Shown here: positions 51,555 through 62,934 of the stretch, piece after piece
Position numbering within the stretch: the stretch's first letter is position 1
Layout: each line of letters begins with the position of its first letter
Source: Pempheris klunzingeri
Lineage: Eukaryota; Chordata; Actinopteri; Acropomatiformes; Pempheridae
Length of the DNA stretch: 64,000 nucleotides
Direction: 5' to 3'
Assembly (NCBI RefSeq): GCF_042242105.1
Contig: NC_092026.1
Span: 23,264,191 to 23,328,190 of the forward strand
Notes under the pieces: generated by a model
Database searches by the model: none
Told to the model about the DNA's origin: nothing
The model's input: the letters and a program-made list of their open reading frames with translations, nothing else
Program-made: the position numbers and the translations under genes

Positions 51555-54100
51555 CTATGACCCCCCCACGACCACAACTACGTGACCATGGGGAAATGAG
51601 GGTCACCTATTTTACATTACACCTGGACCTTCATATTTTGAGATTGTACCTCACCTTCTTTTTGAGCAAGAAGTATAATTGCAATAAGCGGCCAATAGAT
51701 GCACATTCTTTTACAGTTTTGCTTGACATCTGCTTCACCTGCTGCTTTTTAAAAAGCAGGTAGAGGGTGCTGTTCTCCCATTATGAAATCTCTCAGGTGC
51801 ATTTAAAAAATATTTTGGCAACACCATTGGTGTCAGATCAGAGGTACAGTATTTCAGTCTCATTGGTTTACTTTAATTACCAAGGTACATGACATATTGG
51901 TGCAATACTACAAATGATGGTACATGTAGGACCTTTAGGGTATTCAGAGGCAACAAAATACAGATATTTCAAACAACATCTTAATGTCTTATTTGTCATG
52001 ACATGAATTCACAGTGTGTCATAAAGTATAGTAGTAGTCCATGAGTTCTTTAGGGGTCTTTAAGAGGAATACTGTGAAATATTATAGCTAATCATATGGT
52101 TACATCTGTAGTTAGTGGTCACAGTTTAAGTCAGGTCATCTGAGCATGTCCAGATCCTACACTGATGTCCTCAGTGTCCTTTCAACATGGTAGTATGGTA
52201 GCACAACTTACAAATGAGTTGTTTTGGTACCATATAACTTTGTTCTGTCATTTATTTGCATGTCTTTTTAGTTTTGTTAATAGTGAAAAGACTGAAAAAC
52301 ACCCTCAGAGATACTAGACGTCCTTGTGGTCCCTTCAAACATTGTTTGATGTGTTCTCTCTTCCACGTTAAATCTGTTTCTGTTGAACGTGTGTCATGTT
52401 TGGAAGTACAGTGTTGCATTACTTAAAGCTCCCAAGGCAATTATTTTTGTATACACCTGCTGTGTTTTACCTCACACTGTCATCTATTCTACTCACTCTA
52501 CTATTCTTATTCCACCGTGTGACCAATCATTTTATCTCAGACATTAGTAATCAACGTTGTGATGAAACTTGGATCTATCAGGCTGAATGATGTGTTTTGT
52601 GAGTGTTTGTCTCAAGGATTGTACAGTAGCAGTGGTCCCCTTACTAATGCTGACAATAAATGCATGTCATTTACATTTAATTACATTTCGCTGTGCTGTT
52701 ATTCTACTTTGCAAATGCATTCATCACATTATGGTTTCTGATATGGCCGCTATCCATAATAAACAGCCCTTTGAATAATAATGATGACAGTAACCTACAA
52801 CAATAATCAATAATAATTAGAACCCTACTTTGACGTCACCTAGAAGAACACTTGTGGGTATTTTTTCTGGTCTCTTTAGGACTGTAAACCAGACCATTCA
52901 AAATGTTCCACCACAGTCAGTCAGTTTATTCATTAAATGACACAAGACTCTGACATTTATATTTAACCTTGTCTAAAAATGACCATTTTTAAGGGTAATG
53001 CAGGATTTAATATGTTTTACAAGATATAAGGGCAGAGCTGCTGTCTGCAGGGGAGCGTTTAGTGCAGGCGGTTATGGACCCGTCAGAGACTCAGTCAACC
53101 AAAATGTTCTCCGTGCTCCAGAAGTCTGGTTTTCTAACTTTTACTAAGTAGACACGTCAGGTCTGACTCAAGTGCTGTAGGAATTCTCACTGTCCACTGT
53201 GAAGAATCAGCTGTCAGTTCTGAGGCTCGGTTATAGCTGCCAAGGAGCTTGAGCGGTGTCGCCCTGTATGATGACAGGAACAAGCTGAGCCTGTCCATCA
53301 GCAGCCTTGGTGAGGAGTTCATGGTAACCCCTGCGGTCACTGTGCAAAGCCTGCAATCTCCTGGGCATCACTGGGGCACGCAGAAGACAAGCCATCAGCA
53401 GAAAAGGCTTCAAGGTGGATCACAAGGGACAAACTGTGGTCTAATGCTTCTTGGACACAGGCTGGGAACTGATCACTCCTAGCAGGGTCATCTGGGTGAG
53501 GAGGTCTGCAGTTCAGAGACCCAAAAACCCCCTATGACCCCAGGTACTGTCACTGATGATGTGTCCATGTGCGTCACCAGATCTATGTTAACAGTTAATA
53601 CCAAGGTTAGAAATGTCAAGTACATTACAGCTAGAGTTAGAGAACAGGTTAGCAGCATTCTCAACATAGAGAAATGAAGTTATTCTTCTGAAGTTTTGAA
53701 CCACTGTCTCATTGTCCACTGAAAACACTTTTGATCGGACTGTTTTTATTAATCATATAAATTGATTGAATCTTTTCAGTAAGTCCTACCTGTGGGATTA
53801 CAGGTGTCTCAGAGACAGCAGACTGTGGCTGTCTGTTAAACACACCCTGACAGTGGTCATGATGCTGTGGGCATCGTGACTAATTCATGTGTTACACTTT
53901 TCGGTCTTCCATCAAAAAGGAACAACGATGAAAGGACAACAGCACTCACCTGTCACTCAACGTGGCCACGCCCATAATTATGCATAACTTCAAGCCCTAA
54001 TCTAATCTAATATTTAATATTATACACACACACACACCCAGTGGGGATTTGCTCCCTTTTGGCACGAGAGAGGAAAGCTGTCAGAGCATCATCACTATTA
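51555..54100 (+). other. plppr5 3' UTR and intergenic
   Basis: AATAAA at 52655-52660 is a candidate plppr5 poly(A) signal about 1.1 kb after the stop. A GC-richer block at 53030-53540 has repeat-like character (short antiparallel frames, no family match). No gene is supported. Confidence 0.4.
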
Positions 54101-54300
54101 GCTGACGTGACAGCCAGCCGTCAATCAGCTGTGACATAAACACACACTGACCAATCCGCACGCATAGCCCCGCCCACTGGCCGCCGCAGGTGGTCTCGCA
54201 CTTCCCGCGGTCAGAGGAACAAGCGCCCAGCACGAGGGGGGAGTGAGCCACCGACAGGTAGGACACCTGAGCACCGCTGCCTGCCTTTTCTCTGTGAATG
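54101..54300 (+). promoter_or_regulatory. palmd: probable palmd promoter and 5' non-coding exon
   Basis: A CpG-containing GC-rich island (gccccgcccactggccgccg, cccgcggtcag, agcgcccagcacgagg) ends in a good donor, CCGACAG|gtagga, at about 54257. The first palmd coding exon at 58637 is preceded by a strong polypyrimidine tract and AG, as if spliced from upstream. This is inference from sequence only. Confidence 0.45.
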
Positions 54301-55151
54301 GTGTGAAATAGGAACAGTTCTGTAGATTTGAATGTTACATTTACTGTGTTTCACACTTCTGAGTGACTTCCTCTCCAGTGTCAGAGGACTTTGGTTGACA
54401 GGCTGTCCAGGACTAAAGGACTACACTTCTATAGGAGTGACATAGACAGCTAGCTGCTGAGGCTGACAGAGCCACTGTGGTGAAATGTGGTTTAGCCCAT
54501 AAGACAGAGAGCGGGACGCAGAAAGACAAACAGAGAGGTGGAGATAATTCCCTAATTCTGTTTAAGCTTCAGTTTCTCCTTGCTGTGTCCCAGTTGGAGT
54601 CTGAGCCTTGTGTGCACTGCTAGCTCCAACAAGGTGGTGCACTCTCTTTGTATGTGCACACATTTAGCACAGAACAGGTTTATTCACAGTCATTACTGTA
54701 TTACACATGTTCAGGTACAGCTGTGCTGCAGCAGTCTTTCAGATGAGGCTTCTATAGTTGTGCATTAATGCCCAAACTGCACACTATTACTCAATGAAGT
54801 ACTTATACTTTTACTTTACTTTGTCGTCGTTGCACCCATATGATAGTGTGCCTGCACTGCTGTTGAGTGAACAACCACATTTGAGATGCGTTAATGGTTT
54901 CTTTGAAAAAAAAAAAAGTCATTTTCATCTGTGCCCATACAATTTTTTTCCTTCAAATAAATGTGAGGGCTATAAAATGATAACATGACGTGAGGATTTG
55001 CAGATAGTTAGTTATGGAGCATGTGCTAGTCATACTGATCTGTCCACATGGTTGTTCTGACTGTCTATAGCTGACAAGCAGATGGTTTCCACCGATTAAC
55101 AGCCTCATGAGCAGATTAGCTCAGTGCACCCACTGCTTTACTGACTGGTTA

Positions 55152-55182
55152 TCTGACTGACTGACTGACTGACTGACTGACT
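55152..55182 (+). repeat. (GACT)n microsatellite
   Basis: Seven to eight uninterrupted gact units. Confidence 0.9.
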
Positions 55183-55809
55183 AACCGGCTCTAATCAGCT
55201 TTTATCTTCTAAATGAGAAAAAAAGTCAGTCATTCCTAATCGATTACCCACATGTTGGTATCAGCTGTGTTTTTCCTTCCTTTAGGAGATGATATGACGA
55301 CTGATAGGATAAACAGAACTGTGGGACTGACAGTCAGTGTGACTGAAGCCGGGTCAGATTATAATCTGTGCCTCAGGCTAACAGGCAGATGCCTTGTTTG
55401 AGGGAGTTAGGGCAGAATGAATGTAGTGCCTCTCCTTCAGTGTGGATGTACTGCTTTGTTAAGATGACTTAGACCAAAATGAACCCATGACACTTTTCTC
55501 CTGACTGACCTGAGGCAGTGGGTCAGTAACATGAGGGTAGTGGTTACTTAGCCATGGGGTATTCTGCTGATGCAAGAGGCTTAAAGAGTATTGGTAAAAT
55601 ACTTTGATGTAAAATCTGATCAAATAAACCGTAATAGAGTGTATAGAGTATATGTGTGTGCCTTACACCACAGTTTGGCAAATGGTGACGTGGAAATAGA
55701 AGCAGGAAATGTGTTTGTTTCTTTCTAAGATTACCCTCCACCCCTTGTACATGTGAACTCGCTTGAACCCTTGCTATGAACTCTCCTTACCCACATCTAT
55801 ATTATACAT

Positions 55810-56110
55810 TTAGCCTTAGCCTGATGCCATAAGGAGGTCGTTTGTAACCTTCACCAGTGCTGTCTCTGTCCTCAAATAGACTATTAGAATTTAGAAAATT
55901 ACACAGCTGATTGGCTGTAACTTTCTCCAGGATCTTGGAGAGAAAGGGAAGGTTGGATAAAGGTCTATAGTTAGCTAATATACCTGAATCAAGAGTAGGC
56001 TTTTTCAGGAGAGGTTTAATTACTGCTACTTTGAAGGACTGTGTCTCTATGGGATGTTGGGGGGGTGACTGTTCTAATGCAGGAGCAGAGAAGTGTGAAG
56101 GACTGCAGCT
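55810..56110 (-). mobile_element. probable retroelement fragment
   Basis: The sequence around cctgatgccataaggaggtc and ctccaggatcttggagagaaa reads like the antisense of a fish retroelement reverse-transcriptase region, next to the ORF1-like fragment at 56189. No frame is intact. Confidence 0.4.
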
Positions 56111-56188
56111 CTGCTTCCTGGTCTCAGCTCTGGATTGTCAAGTTGTAGGACTTATAAACTTCGCCATATTTCTAGATAAGAGAGGTCT

Positions 56189-56521
56189 TCACGAGAAAGA
56201 CTGCCAGTTATCTATGAAGCCCTCGCTGTTTGTTTGGCACCACCTCGACAGCCAGCGGTACATGCCATCACTGGTCAGGTTGGGCAGGGGACCAGAGAAA
56301 ACCACAGAGTTCCACATTGTGTCAGTATAATTACACACCAACTCCACATTCATTCTAGTCACCTCTGATTGACGAAATTGGGTGTCATTTCTGCCGACTT
56401 GAATCAGAGTCTTAACAAACCTACGTTCAGCCTTAGCCAGCAGTTTTAAATTGGATTCAATGTCTCCCACTCTGGCCCCAGGAATACATTTGACTGTGGT
56501 CGCTAGTGACGCTAGCTTCAC
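56189..56521 (-). mobile_element. LINE ORF1 esterase-like fragment
   Basis: A 110-aa minus-strand frame reads CIPGARVGDIESNLKLLAKA, then LIQVGRNDTQFRQSE, NSVVFSGPLPNL and EGFIDNW. The GARV, hVGxND, SGPLP and FIDN blocks are those of the SGNH-hydrolase-like domain in some fish non-LTR ORF1 proteins. It is truncated on both sides. Confidence 0.65.
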
Positions 56522-57124
56522 GTTTCTGACTATGGAGTCGGTGTGTCGCTGAGTGGGGAGAGTTGGTTAGAGATGTGAACTGGGTGGTGCTGCACCATGG
56601 GCTTCTCCTTAGGGCTGAGCTTCCTCCGGACAGTCACCCAGCCCCCCTGGCTTCCTGGCTGCTGGGGAACTGCATAAACTACATTTATTACACGTACCAC
56701 TTTGGCTAAAGGAGGCAGAGGAAGAACTAAACATGGACACGCTGAGAAACACAGAGCGAGAGGGAGAAAGAGGCAGGGTGTTTTAAAGTTGAACAAATAG
56801 TGTAATAGTGTACAGCAGTATTTGCTCAGATGTTGTGGACAAGCCAGCAAGTTGAAAAGTCAGTCATGCTAAATCTGCTGGATGAACAATGGGATGAGGA
56901 CACTGTCCCTAAGTGACTTTAAGGGGGTCACTATATTATGAATGTATTCTCAGTTTTAGAGTGTTTTGTTTTTTTGTGTCATGCAGACAGATAAGAGGGA
57001 ACTGGCAATAGATACAATGCAAAACAGAACAACTCTTAGTCACTTAGTCACTTTGAAGCATGTGTGTAGGAAGCAGTGAATATGTTGGTGGGACTGTCCA
57101 ACGGGGGTGTGGGCGTCCTCAACC

Positions 57125-57240
57125 AGAAGATTTTTCATCTTTCCATTGTCTGTACCGCTTATCCTTCAAGGTTGCGGGGGGGCTGGAGCAATTTAGAGTG
57201 ATCAATTAACCCGAACTGCATGTCCCAGTCATGATTGGAA
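57125..57240 (+). repeat. dispersed fish repeat
   Basis: Contains ccattgtctgtaccgcttatccttcaagg followed by a G-run and ggctggagcaatttagagtg, the same repeat skeleton as at 34321-34440. Confidence 0.5.
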
Positions 57241-58020
57241 CGACTGAAGCTGCAATATCTGAATGTGTTGCAGTGGTTGGTTAGGTTGTGTAGACCATAT
57301 CATCAAAGCAAGGGATGAGTGGATATGTTCAGCTGCAGCTTATTCCAGTCTAATTGAAGTTTCTGTATCTAAGGCTAGCTAGTGTTAGAATGGCAGTATA
57401 ACATGTCAAAGGGCTTTCCAAGTCCTCATGCTTGTTAAGAAAAGAGGATAGCTATACACTATACACTATAATGTGGGGGTTACAGTCACAGTCGCCATGA
57501 TTGAGAGCGCTCATATGCCTGTGCTCATCTGATGGGGGGCTTTGGACACAGTGGGGATAGAGTCCAAATTCGTTCTTTTGTTGTTGCTTCTTTCCAGATG
57601 TCTACCTCCTGCAGCGTTAAAGTCTGACTTCTTAATTTGCTCCTGTCATGATTATTGTGGCGGCCAGATGGTGCCGTCACTGGATGTCAACATGTTGTGT
57701 GTTGTTTTGCCCAAATGTCTAAACACTGCTCCGTTTGCACTCAGTGAAAACAGGCTCAACTTTAAAAAGAAAGCGTAGAACATTTATTGTTTTCAAGCAT
57801 AATGCACATTGGATTATACGCACCAATATCAGCCCAGTAACATTTACTGAATGTCAATTTATATGTGAACAAATACGTAGCATGGGCCAGTGCTGCACAC
57901 CACAACATTTACAGCCAAAGATAGTTTAGTACATGATGCATTCCTTTCTGACTCCTCAAACATCACCTGTTCACCACAGCCTCCAACCTCTCCTGACTCT
58001 GCTCCTGCTTTTTTATTTGC

Positions 58021-58021
58021 T

Positions 58022-58054
<33 letters not shown>
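58021..58054 (+). repeat. (TAG)n microsatellite
   Basis: Eleven tag/agt triplets. Confidence 0.95.
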
Positions 58055-58074
58055 TTTCTGTTTTTGCAGCTCTT

Positions 58075-58210
58075 CTCCAGTCTGCTTGATTTGACTTATA
58101 TAGCCCAGTATCACAAGTCACAACTTTACAATCTGCACATCCTTTGACACACTCTACCCAAAGACCCTCAGGTCACATTAAGAGAAAACGTCCCTAAGAA
58201 AACCCTTCAA
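58075..58210 (+). mobile_element. LINE-derived 3' fragment
   Basis: The words tgacttatatagcccagtatcacaa, ctttacaatctgcacatcc and aagaccctcaggtcacatta follow the order of a widespread fish LINE-derived repeat. Confidence 0.5.
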
Positions 58211-58636
58211 TGGGGTAAAGACCTGACCTGATCACATTAACTGGTGATTCTCCTGCTATCAAATCTATCAAATTGTAGGGCTGCAACCAACAATTATTTT
58301 CCCTATAATTTATCGTCTATTATTGATTTGGTCTATAAAATGTCTGTTTCCCAGAGTCCAAAGTGACCTCCCCCAAATATCTTGTTTTGTTTTGTTTTGT
58401 CCAAAACCCAAAGATATTCAATTTGCATTGATATAAAACAGAGAAATGAAGCAGCAAATCCTCACATTTGAGGAGCTGAGTAGCTTGATTTTCAAAATAT
58501 TTGTGAAATGAATTCATTTACTAAGTGTTTCAGCTGTAATGGATTTTGCAGTTCAGTGCATACATTCACCTTTATTTCAATGTTTCTCTCTCTGTCTCTT
58601 TCTCTCTCTCTCCCTCATCATCTGTCTTGAAGCACG

Positions 58637-58681
58637 ATGGAGGAGTCGGACCTGCTGAAAGAGAGGCTACAGGCCATCACT
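58637..58681 (+). CDS. palmd: palmd coding exon 1
   Basis: ATG in cacgATGG, then MEESDLLKERLQAIT (human MEEAELLKGRLQAIT); donor ATCACT|gtaatg. A long CT-rich tract and AG lie directly upstream, so this is probably an internal exon whose 5' UTR begins elsewhere. Found by splice reading. Confidence 0.9.
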
Positions 58682-61600
58682 GTAATGCTTTACTATGTTT
58701 AATATCTCCTCAGTCATGTGTAGCATCTCCTACAGTAATACCTTGAATGCATATATCTGCATCACTGCTGACTATCTACTGCGACTTTAAACTCACTTAT
58801 TCAGATGTTTCTGTTTTTAATCTAACAGGAAAAGCATCATATTCAGAGAGACATTAGACAGAGGAAACTGGAATTGGACCAAGAGAAACTCAAACTACAG
58901 CATCTAAAGGTCCACTACACTCATTTATACATAAACATTGTCTGAATAAATCTATAAATGGTCTGCAATAACACCATATGAGGCATGTGTTAAAGTGTGT
59001 GGATGGGTGGGTATTATCTCTTATTAGTGTGAATAATCACTGTCCATCTGTTTGTCTACAAATGCTCGTGTTATTATACTCGTCATGACCTCCTCAGGCA
59101 CACTGGCCACCAGGAACTGTTATATGCACTCATTTAGAGAACAACGATCAGAGGAAGTAACACCTGTTGACAGCTGTAGGTGAAGTTTTTAATGGTATCC
59201 ACTTATCCAGTCATTGACCACTGTGTCCTATCCTTTGAAATAATCAGAAAAAAGCTCTTAAAGAGAAGTGGCTGCTACAGGACTCAGTTTCCCACAATGC
59301 AACAGATTCCCCACATCAACAGAGCCTTCAATCTGACCAGCAGGAGACCAGAGCACTGCAGCTCAACATCCAGAGGTACTAAACATAGACAGACACACAC
59401 CACAGAAACAGGGACACACACATGGTGGTATGACCTGGACCTGATGCTGACCTGCACTGTGTCTCTGGCCCTTTAGGATAGAAATGGAGGTGGAGTCTCT
59501 GGAGAGAGAGGAGTCTGTGATTTCTGCCAACGAGAGCTTCATCCTCGACAGACTAAAGGCTGTGGAGAAAAGTCCAGAGGAGATTATCAAGGCACACACA
59601 CAAACACACACACACACACACTCACTGTGTCCCACAGTTGTGTTTTTTGTGCCCTTACTAATTTGTGTGTGTCTTCCAGGAGGCCCAGGATAGCTTTATC
59701 CCTGGTAAGTCATGACTAATTGTGTTGGATGTTTAAACCAACACCAGGGTGGGATGTTAACAGTTCTGTTTTGTTCTGTTGTCACACAGAGCCTTTACAG
59801 GTCACCACGGTGATCCCTGATGTCCCAGAATCCCTCTCTCCAGCAGTTAACAAAAACTCTGAACCAAACATACCAAGGAAGAGTGAGCTCCTTTTTACTC
59901 ATTCCTGTTAAGTCATTCATTTGCAGATTATGGTATTCTGACATGGATTCACAAATTTAGAGTTCACTCATAGTCCCGTAGTTTGATGACAAAGAACCTT
60001 GACATAATACTCCACTGAAAGCCTGCGCTTTATTATCACACACTCACTTGAAATATGTGTGAGAAGCTTGTACATGGCTCCCCTGCAGAGGGTAGCAGCT
60101 GTAGTCAGCTTAGATTAGTCACAATGGATTCTAGTGGTGACCTCAGTGCCGATCTGACACTCTTCACCAGTCAAAGCCAAATTCTTTGTTAAGGGGAGAC
60201 CCAGTGATTAAATAATTCAAAATGAAGGATTCAAGAATCCCCTAATGAGCAAGCACTAGGTGACTGTGGCAAGGAAAAACTCCCCCTTTGCATTGGGTTT
60301 GAATGAGGGAGAGAGTGGGAGTTGGGGGCAATAGGGTCTAGTGTCTGCAGCACTATCAACAAGATGATCAATTTGGGAGCGACTGAAGTTTGCATAGGAG
60401 TTCTTTGCTGATTTGAGACATGGCTTTGAATGAAATGCTGATTTAACACTGACTATGTCTGTCCTCTCTCTGTGTCTCAGCAGTGGTTACCACAGAGATC
60501 AATGTAACTAAAAACCTGTTGAAGGGGGAAAGCACAATACTTTCTACTGCAACAGTTCCTCCTGAGGAGTTAAACCAGCACACCGGACTCAGAGTTTATG
60601 ACGACAGCTGGGAGGAGGTATTACTATTAATAACAATATGATAATGACCATAATAGTAAAGATTTCTCAATTTGTGAAGCACATTACAATATTGTTATAG
60701 TGCTCCTAACAAGCACACAAACAAATGATTGGTCCAATACAGAATGTCTCCTGTTAATAAATAGGCACAAAAGCTCATTACTCACTAAAAGTAATTAGTA
60801 AATCTGTAGAATCCATTCCCAGCACTAATGGAAGCCAGTGCAAAGAGGCTACACTGGGGTTTATGTGGTTTTGTTGGCCACAGTTTGGCCGTGGCACTTT
60901 GAATAAGTTGAGGACATGAGTGGGCTTTGGCAGTCAGGCAGGTGAAGAGAGAGTTCATCAGTTCTGGAGAAGATGAAAGCATGAAGGGGTTTTTCAAGTC
61001 AGACAATAACAGAAATGATGTAACGTTGGAAAGATTACAAAGTTGATATAAGATGATATAAGTTGATATAAAAACGTTACATTAGGAGGACAAAAAACCG
61101 ATAATCCTAGATTACCTGGCGATTTCTACATTTCACATAGACTTAGTGACACTAACAGGAGTTTTCTTCATTGAAGGAAGTTATTTCACATCCAATGCTT
61201 GACGTCAGTAAAACACTTCTCTGAAGGATGTCGAACTGCTGGTGGAGCTGAACACATAGAGTTTGGACAAATGAAGTTGCTTGTCATTGGGATAGGAATA
61301 AACAACGTAGATTATGTAAATGAAAAGCTTCATTGTAAACTGTGTAGATAAATACCTACCTTTCCTATTGCTTGTTTTCCACTTCCAGTAGTGACCCCTC
61401 TCTGTTCTGTCTTCCCTGGAACATGAGCTTTTGCTGCTTTTACCAGTAACCTTTCATTGTGTTCTCCTAATACTAATCCGTATTCTTTTCTCACATGACC
61501 AGAGCTGTGTGTCAGAGCTGTCCGCTAACGAGGTGGGACAATTGCTGAGAAGTGCCACAGTCCACCGCCAAGTAAACCAAAACCACCAAAACCACAGCAG

Positions 61601-62513
61601 AAGGCAGGAGCATTGGTTTTACAACCACCAAGATGAGAAAGTAGAGGGAGATGACCTCAGAAACAATATAGTGGAGAAAGACCTTGGCTGCAGGGAAAAC
61701 TGGCAAAGAAAACCATTAGCAGAGCAGTGCTATAGTCTCCAGGAAAGCCACCCCAAAAGACAGGAAGAGACAAAGAGCCAAAGCAACCTGAGGGAAGGTC
61801 ATCGCTTTAGAAACCACAAAGGGCTGGGACATCACCATGGCAACCAGAATGATTGGCATTACAGTTCATACCAGGTGAGAAGCTGTTACAATATTCAGGA
61901 AGGTGTGCCTGCTAGCCACCCCACCAACACCATCAGCAGAAGCAACAGTAGGGTAAATGGAGGCAAAGCCAATGGCTGCCTTCCCCCCAGATCACATGAC
62001 CAGGAAGTGGTGTCTGCCTCCCAACAGCAGCTCTGCTACACTCCAGCCAGTTATATTCCTCTGTGTGATTACATCAGCGTGGACGAAGATGAACTTTATC
62101 ACTACAGCCACAATGGGAACCCAGCCTCTGCTTTGTACGGTGGCTCCATGCACTCTGACCGAGCGCCCTCCCCCCTCTATGGAGATGACGCCCTCTACAC
62201 CATCCTCAACGCCATGGATACCACTGAGCCAGTCACAGCTATCTTCATGGGCTTCCAGACGACGCAGGATGACAGTGGGCAGGGGGTGCAGTTTGAGGGC
62301 TCCCTGAAAGCAGAGCTGGTCGTCATTGAGGACGATGATGACATCAGCATGAAGGACAAGAAGACCCACGGCAAGCTAAGGGACAATAGTAATCCAACAG
62401 GAAGTTTAGTGAATGGAAACATGGGAACTGGAGACGCATGGAAGGAGAAGCGGGTGGACCGAGGTACCAGGAAGACACAGAAAAAACACAAACCCTGCTG
62501 TACGGTCTGTTAG
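58637..62513 (+). CDS. palmd: palmdelphin (paralemmin family) with CaaX-like end, full gene
   Basis: Eight coding exons: 58637-58681, 58829-58909, 59248-59375, 59477-59591, 59680-59704, 59790-59882, 60481-60617, 61503-62513, giving 544 aa (human 551). The N-terminal ~120 residues are a charged coiled coil (MEESDLLKERLQAIT, QRKLELDQEKLKLQHLK, KKALKEKWLL). The middle has LKGESTILSTATVP and HTGLRVYDD. Near the end come DTTEPVTAIFMGFQ and LKAELVVIEDDDD, both diagnostic of PALMD. The last residues are KKHKPCCTVC: a basic stretch, adjacent cysteines and a CaaX-type box (CTVC), as in paralemmin-1. Paralemmins organise plasma membrane and cytoskeleton; mammalian palmdelphin is cytosolic and lacks CaaX, as I recall. 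One splice donor is non-canonical (exon 4). Confidence 0.93.
58829..58909 (+). CDS. palmd: palmd coding exon 2
   Basis: Acceptor taacag|GAAAAG, donor CTAAAG|gtccac. It encodes EKHHIQRDIRQRKLELDQEK and LKLQHLK, coiled-coil heptads as in human. Confidence 0.92.
59248..59375 (+). CDS. palmd: palmd coding exon 3
   Basis: Acceptor aatcag|AAAAAA, donor CCAGAG|gtacta. It encodes KKALKEKWLLQDSVSH then QSDQQETRALQLNIQR (human KKALREKWLLDGISS). Confidence 0.92.
59477..59591 (+). CDS. palmd: palmd coding exon 4 (GC donor)
   Basis: Acceptor tttag|GATAGA. It encodes IEMEVESLEREESVISANES and FILDRLKAVEKSPEEIIK. The frame-compatible end is ATCAAG followed by gcacacac, i.e. a GC donor directly against a CA microsatellite. 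The 3' boundary is therefore less certain than the others. Confidence 0.8.
59592..59622 (+). repeat. palmd: (CA)n microsatellite at a palmd splice donor
   Basis: gcacacacacaaacacacac-type run beginning at the first intron base after palmd exon 4. Confidence 0.92.
59680..59704 (+). CDS. palmd: palmd coding exon 5 (25 bp)
   Basis: Acceptor ttccag|GAGGCC, donor CCCTG|gtaagt. It encodes EAQDSFIP plus one base. This very small exon is required to keep phase between exons 4 and 6. Confidence 0.75.
59790..59882 (+). CDS. palmd: palmd coding exon 6
   Basis: Acceptor cacacag|AGCCTT, donor GGAAGA|gtgagc. It encodes EPLQVTTVIPDVPESLSPA and then VNKNSEPNIPRK. It lies where human has the IPDLPKSYIPSRLRK segment. 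Confidence 0.85.
60235..60325 (+). mobile_element. LINE-derived repeat fragment
   Basis: tgactgtggcaaggaaaaactccccctttgcat resembles the ggcaggaagaactcccc repeat at 42755-42960. In palmd intron 6. Confidence 0.45.
60481..60617 (+). CDS. palmd: palmd coding exon 7 (NAGNAG acceptor)
   Basis: The acceptor region reads tctcagcag. Using the first AG gives K-TVVTTEINV; using the second gives K-MVTTEINV, both in frame. Then LLKGESTILSTATVP and HTGLRVYDDSWEE, donor GAGGAG|gtatta. Human has KTGESTVLSSIPLP and GTGIKVYDDG. Confidence 0.92.
60790..60985 (-). mobile_element. possible LINE fragment in palmd intron 7
   Basis: ggaagccagtgcaaagaggctac resembles ggaagccagtgaagtgagtg within the L2 piece at 9541-10219. 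A minus-strand frame with ASLHWLP-like words is broken. Confidence 0.4.
61503..62513 (+). CDS. palmd: palmd coding exon 8 (C-terminal half and CaaX-like end)
   Basis: Acceptor accag|AGCTGT. It encodes SCVSELSANEVGQLLRSA, a long His/Asn/Gln-rich middle (NHQNHSRRQEHW and similar) not seen in the human protein, then TEPVTAIFMGFQ, AELVVIEDDDD and KKHKPCCTVC before TAG at 62511-62513. Confidence 0.93.
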   Translation, partial: SCVSELSANEVGQLLRSATVHRQVNQNHQNHSRRQEHWFYNHQDEKVEGDDLRNNIVEKDLGCRENWQRKPLAEQCYSLQESHPKRQEETKSQSNLREGHRFRNHKGLGHHHGNQNDWHYSSYQVRSCYNIQEGVPASHPTNTISRSNSRVNGGKANGCLPPRSHDQEVVSASQQQLCYTPASYIPLCDYISVDEDELYHYSHNGNPASALYGGSMHSDRAPSPLYGDDALYTILNAMDTTEPVTAIFMGFQTTQDDSGQGVQFEGSLKAELVVIEDDDDISMKDKKTHGKLRDNSNPTGSLVNGNMGTGDAWKEKRVDRGTRKTQKKHKPCCTVC

Positions 62514-62928
62514 CTGGACTTACTAATGCATGCCTGAGTGTTCAGATCAGTAACCAGCTGTGTCAGTCACATATACTGAAGAACTTGTTTAAAATAGTGT
62601 CTGAAGTGACTGAACGCTGGACCGAGAGATAATGAAAACCCTGAACTTCAGCTAAAACTAAGTAGAGTCTGTATGATGAGATGGACAGTGCTGCAGGTCT
62701 TTTGTAGTCGTTATAGTGCTGTACAGCGGTTTGCAACGTAGGTTTTAGAGACACCTAGTGGTACTCAGATAAATGACAGCTAAGTCACTACTTCCAACTA
62801 GATTCTAGATATTCACTCAGTAAGAGAGTAACTGTGACAGTTCTCATGACTGGTCTGACTTTGCTACACAGCATCAAATTGTCTGTAAATGTGTCTGATG
62901 TATGTATAATATATCAGATGATGACACT

Positions 62929-62934
62929 AATAAA
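62929..62934 (+). terminator. palmd: palmd poly(A) signal
   Basis: AATAAA about 415 nt after the stop, followed by T/GT-rich sequence (ctttgttacg, then tgtgtgtgtg near 62980). Confidence 0.65.

Noticed and set aside
61992..62491. Two minus-strand frames of 125 and 98 aa
   Set aside because: Shadows of palmd exon 8, which carries the conserved TEPVTAIFMGFQ and AELVVIEDDDD blocks on the plus strand.
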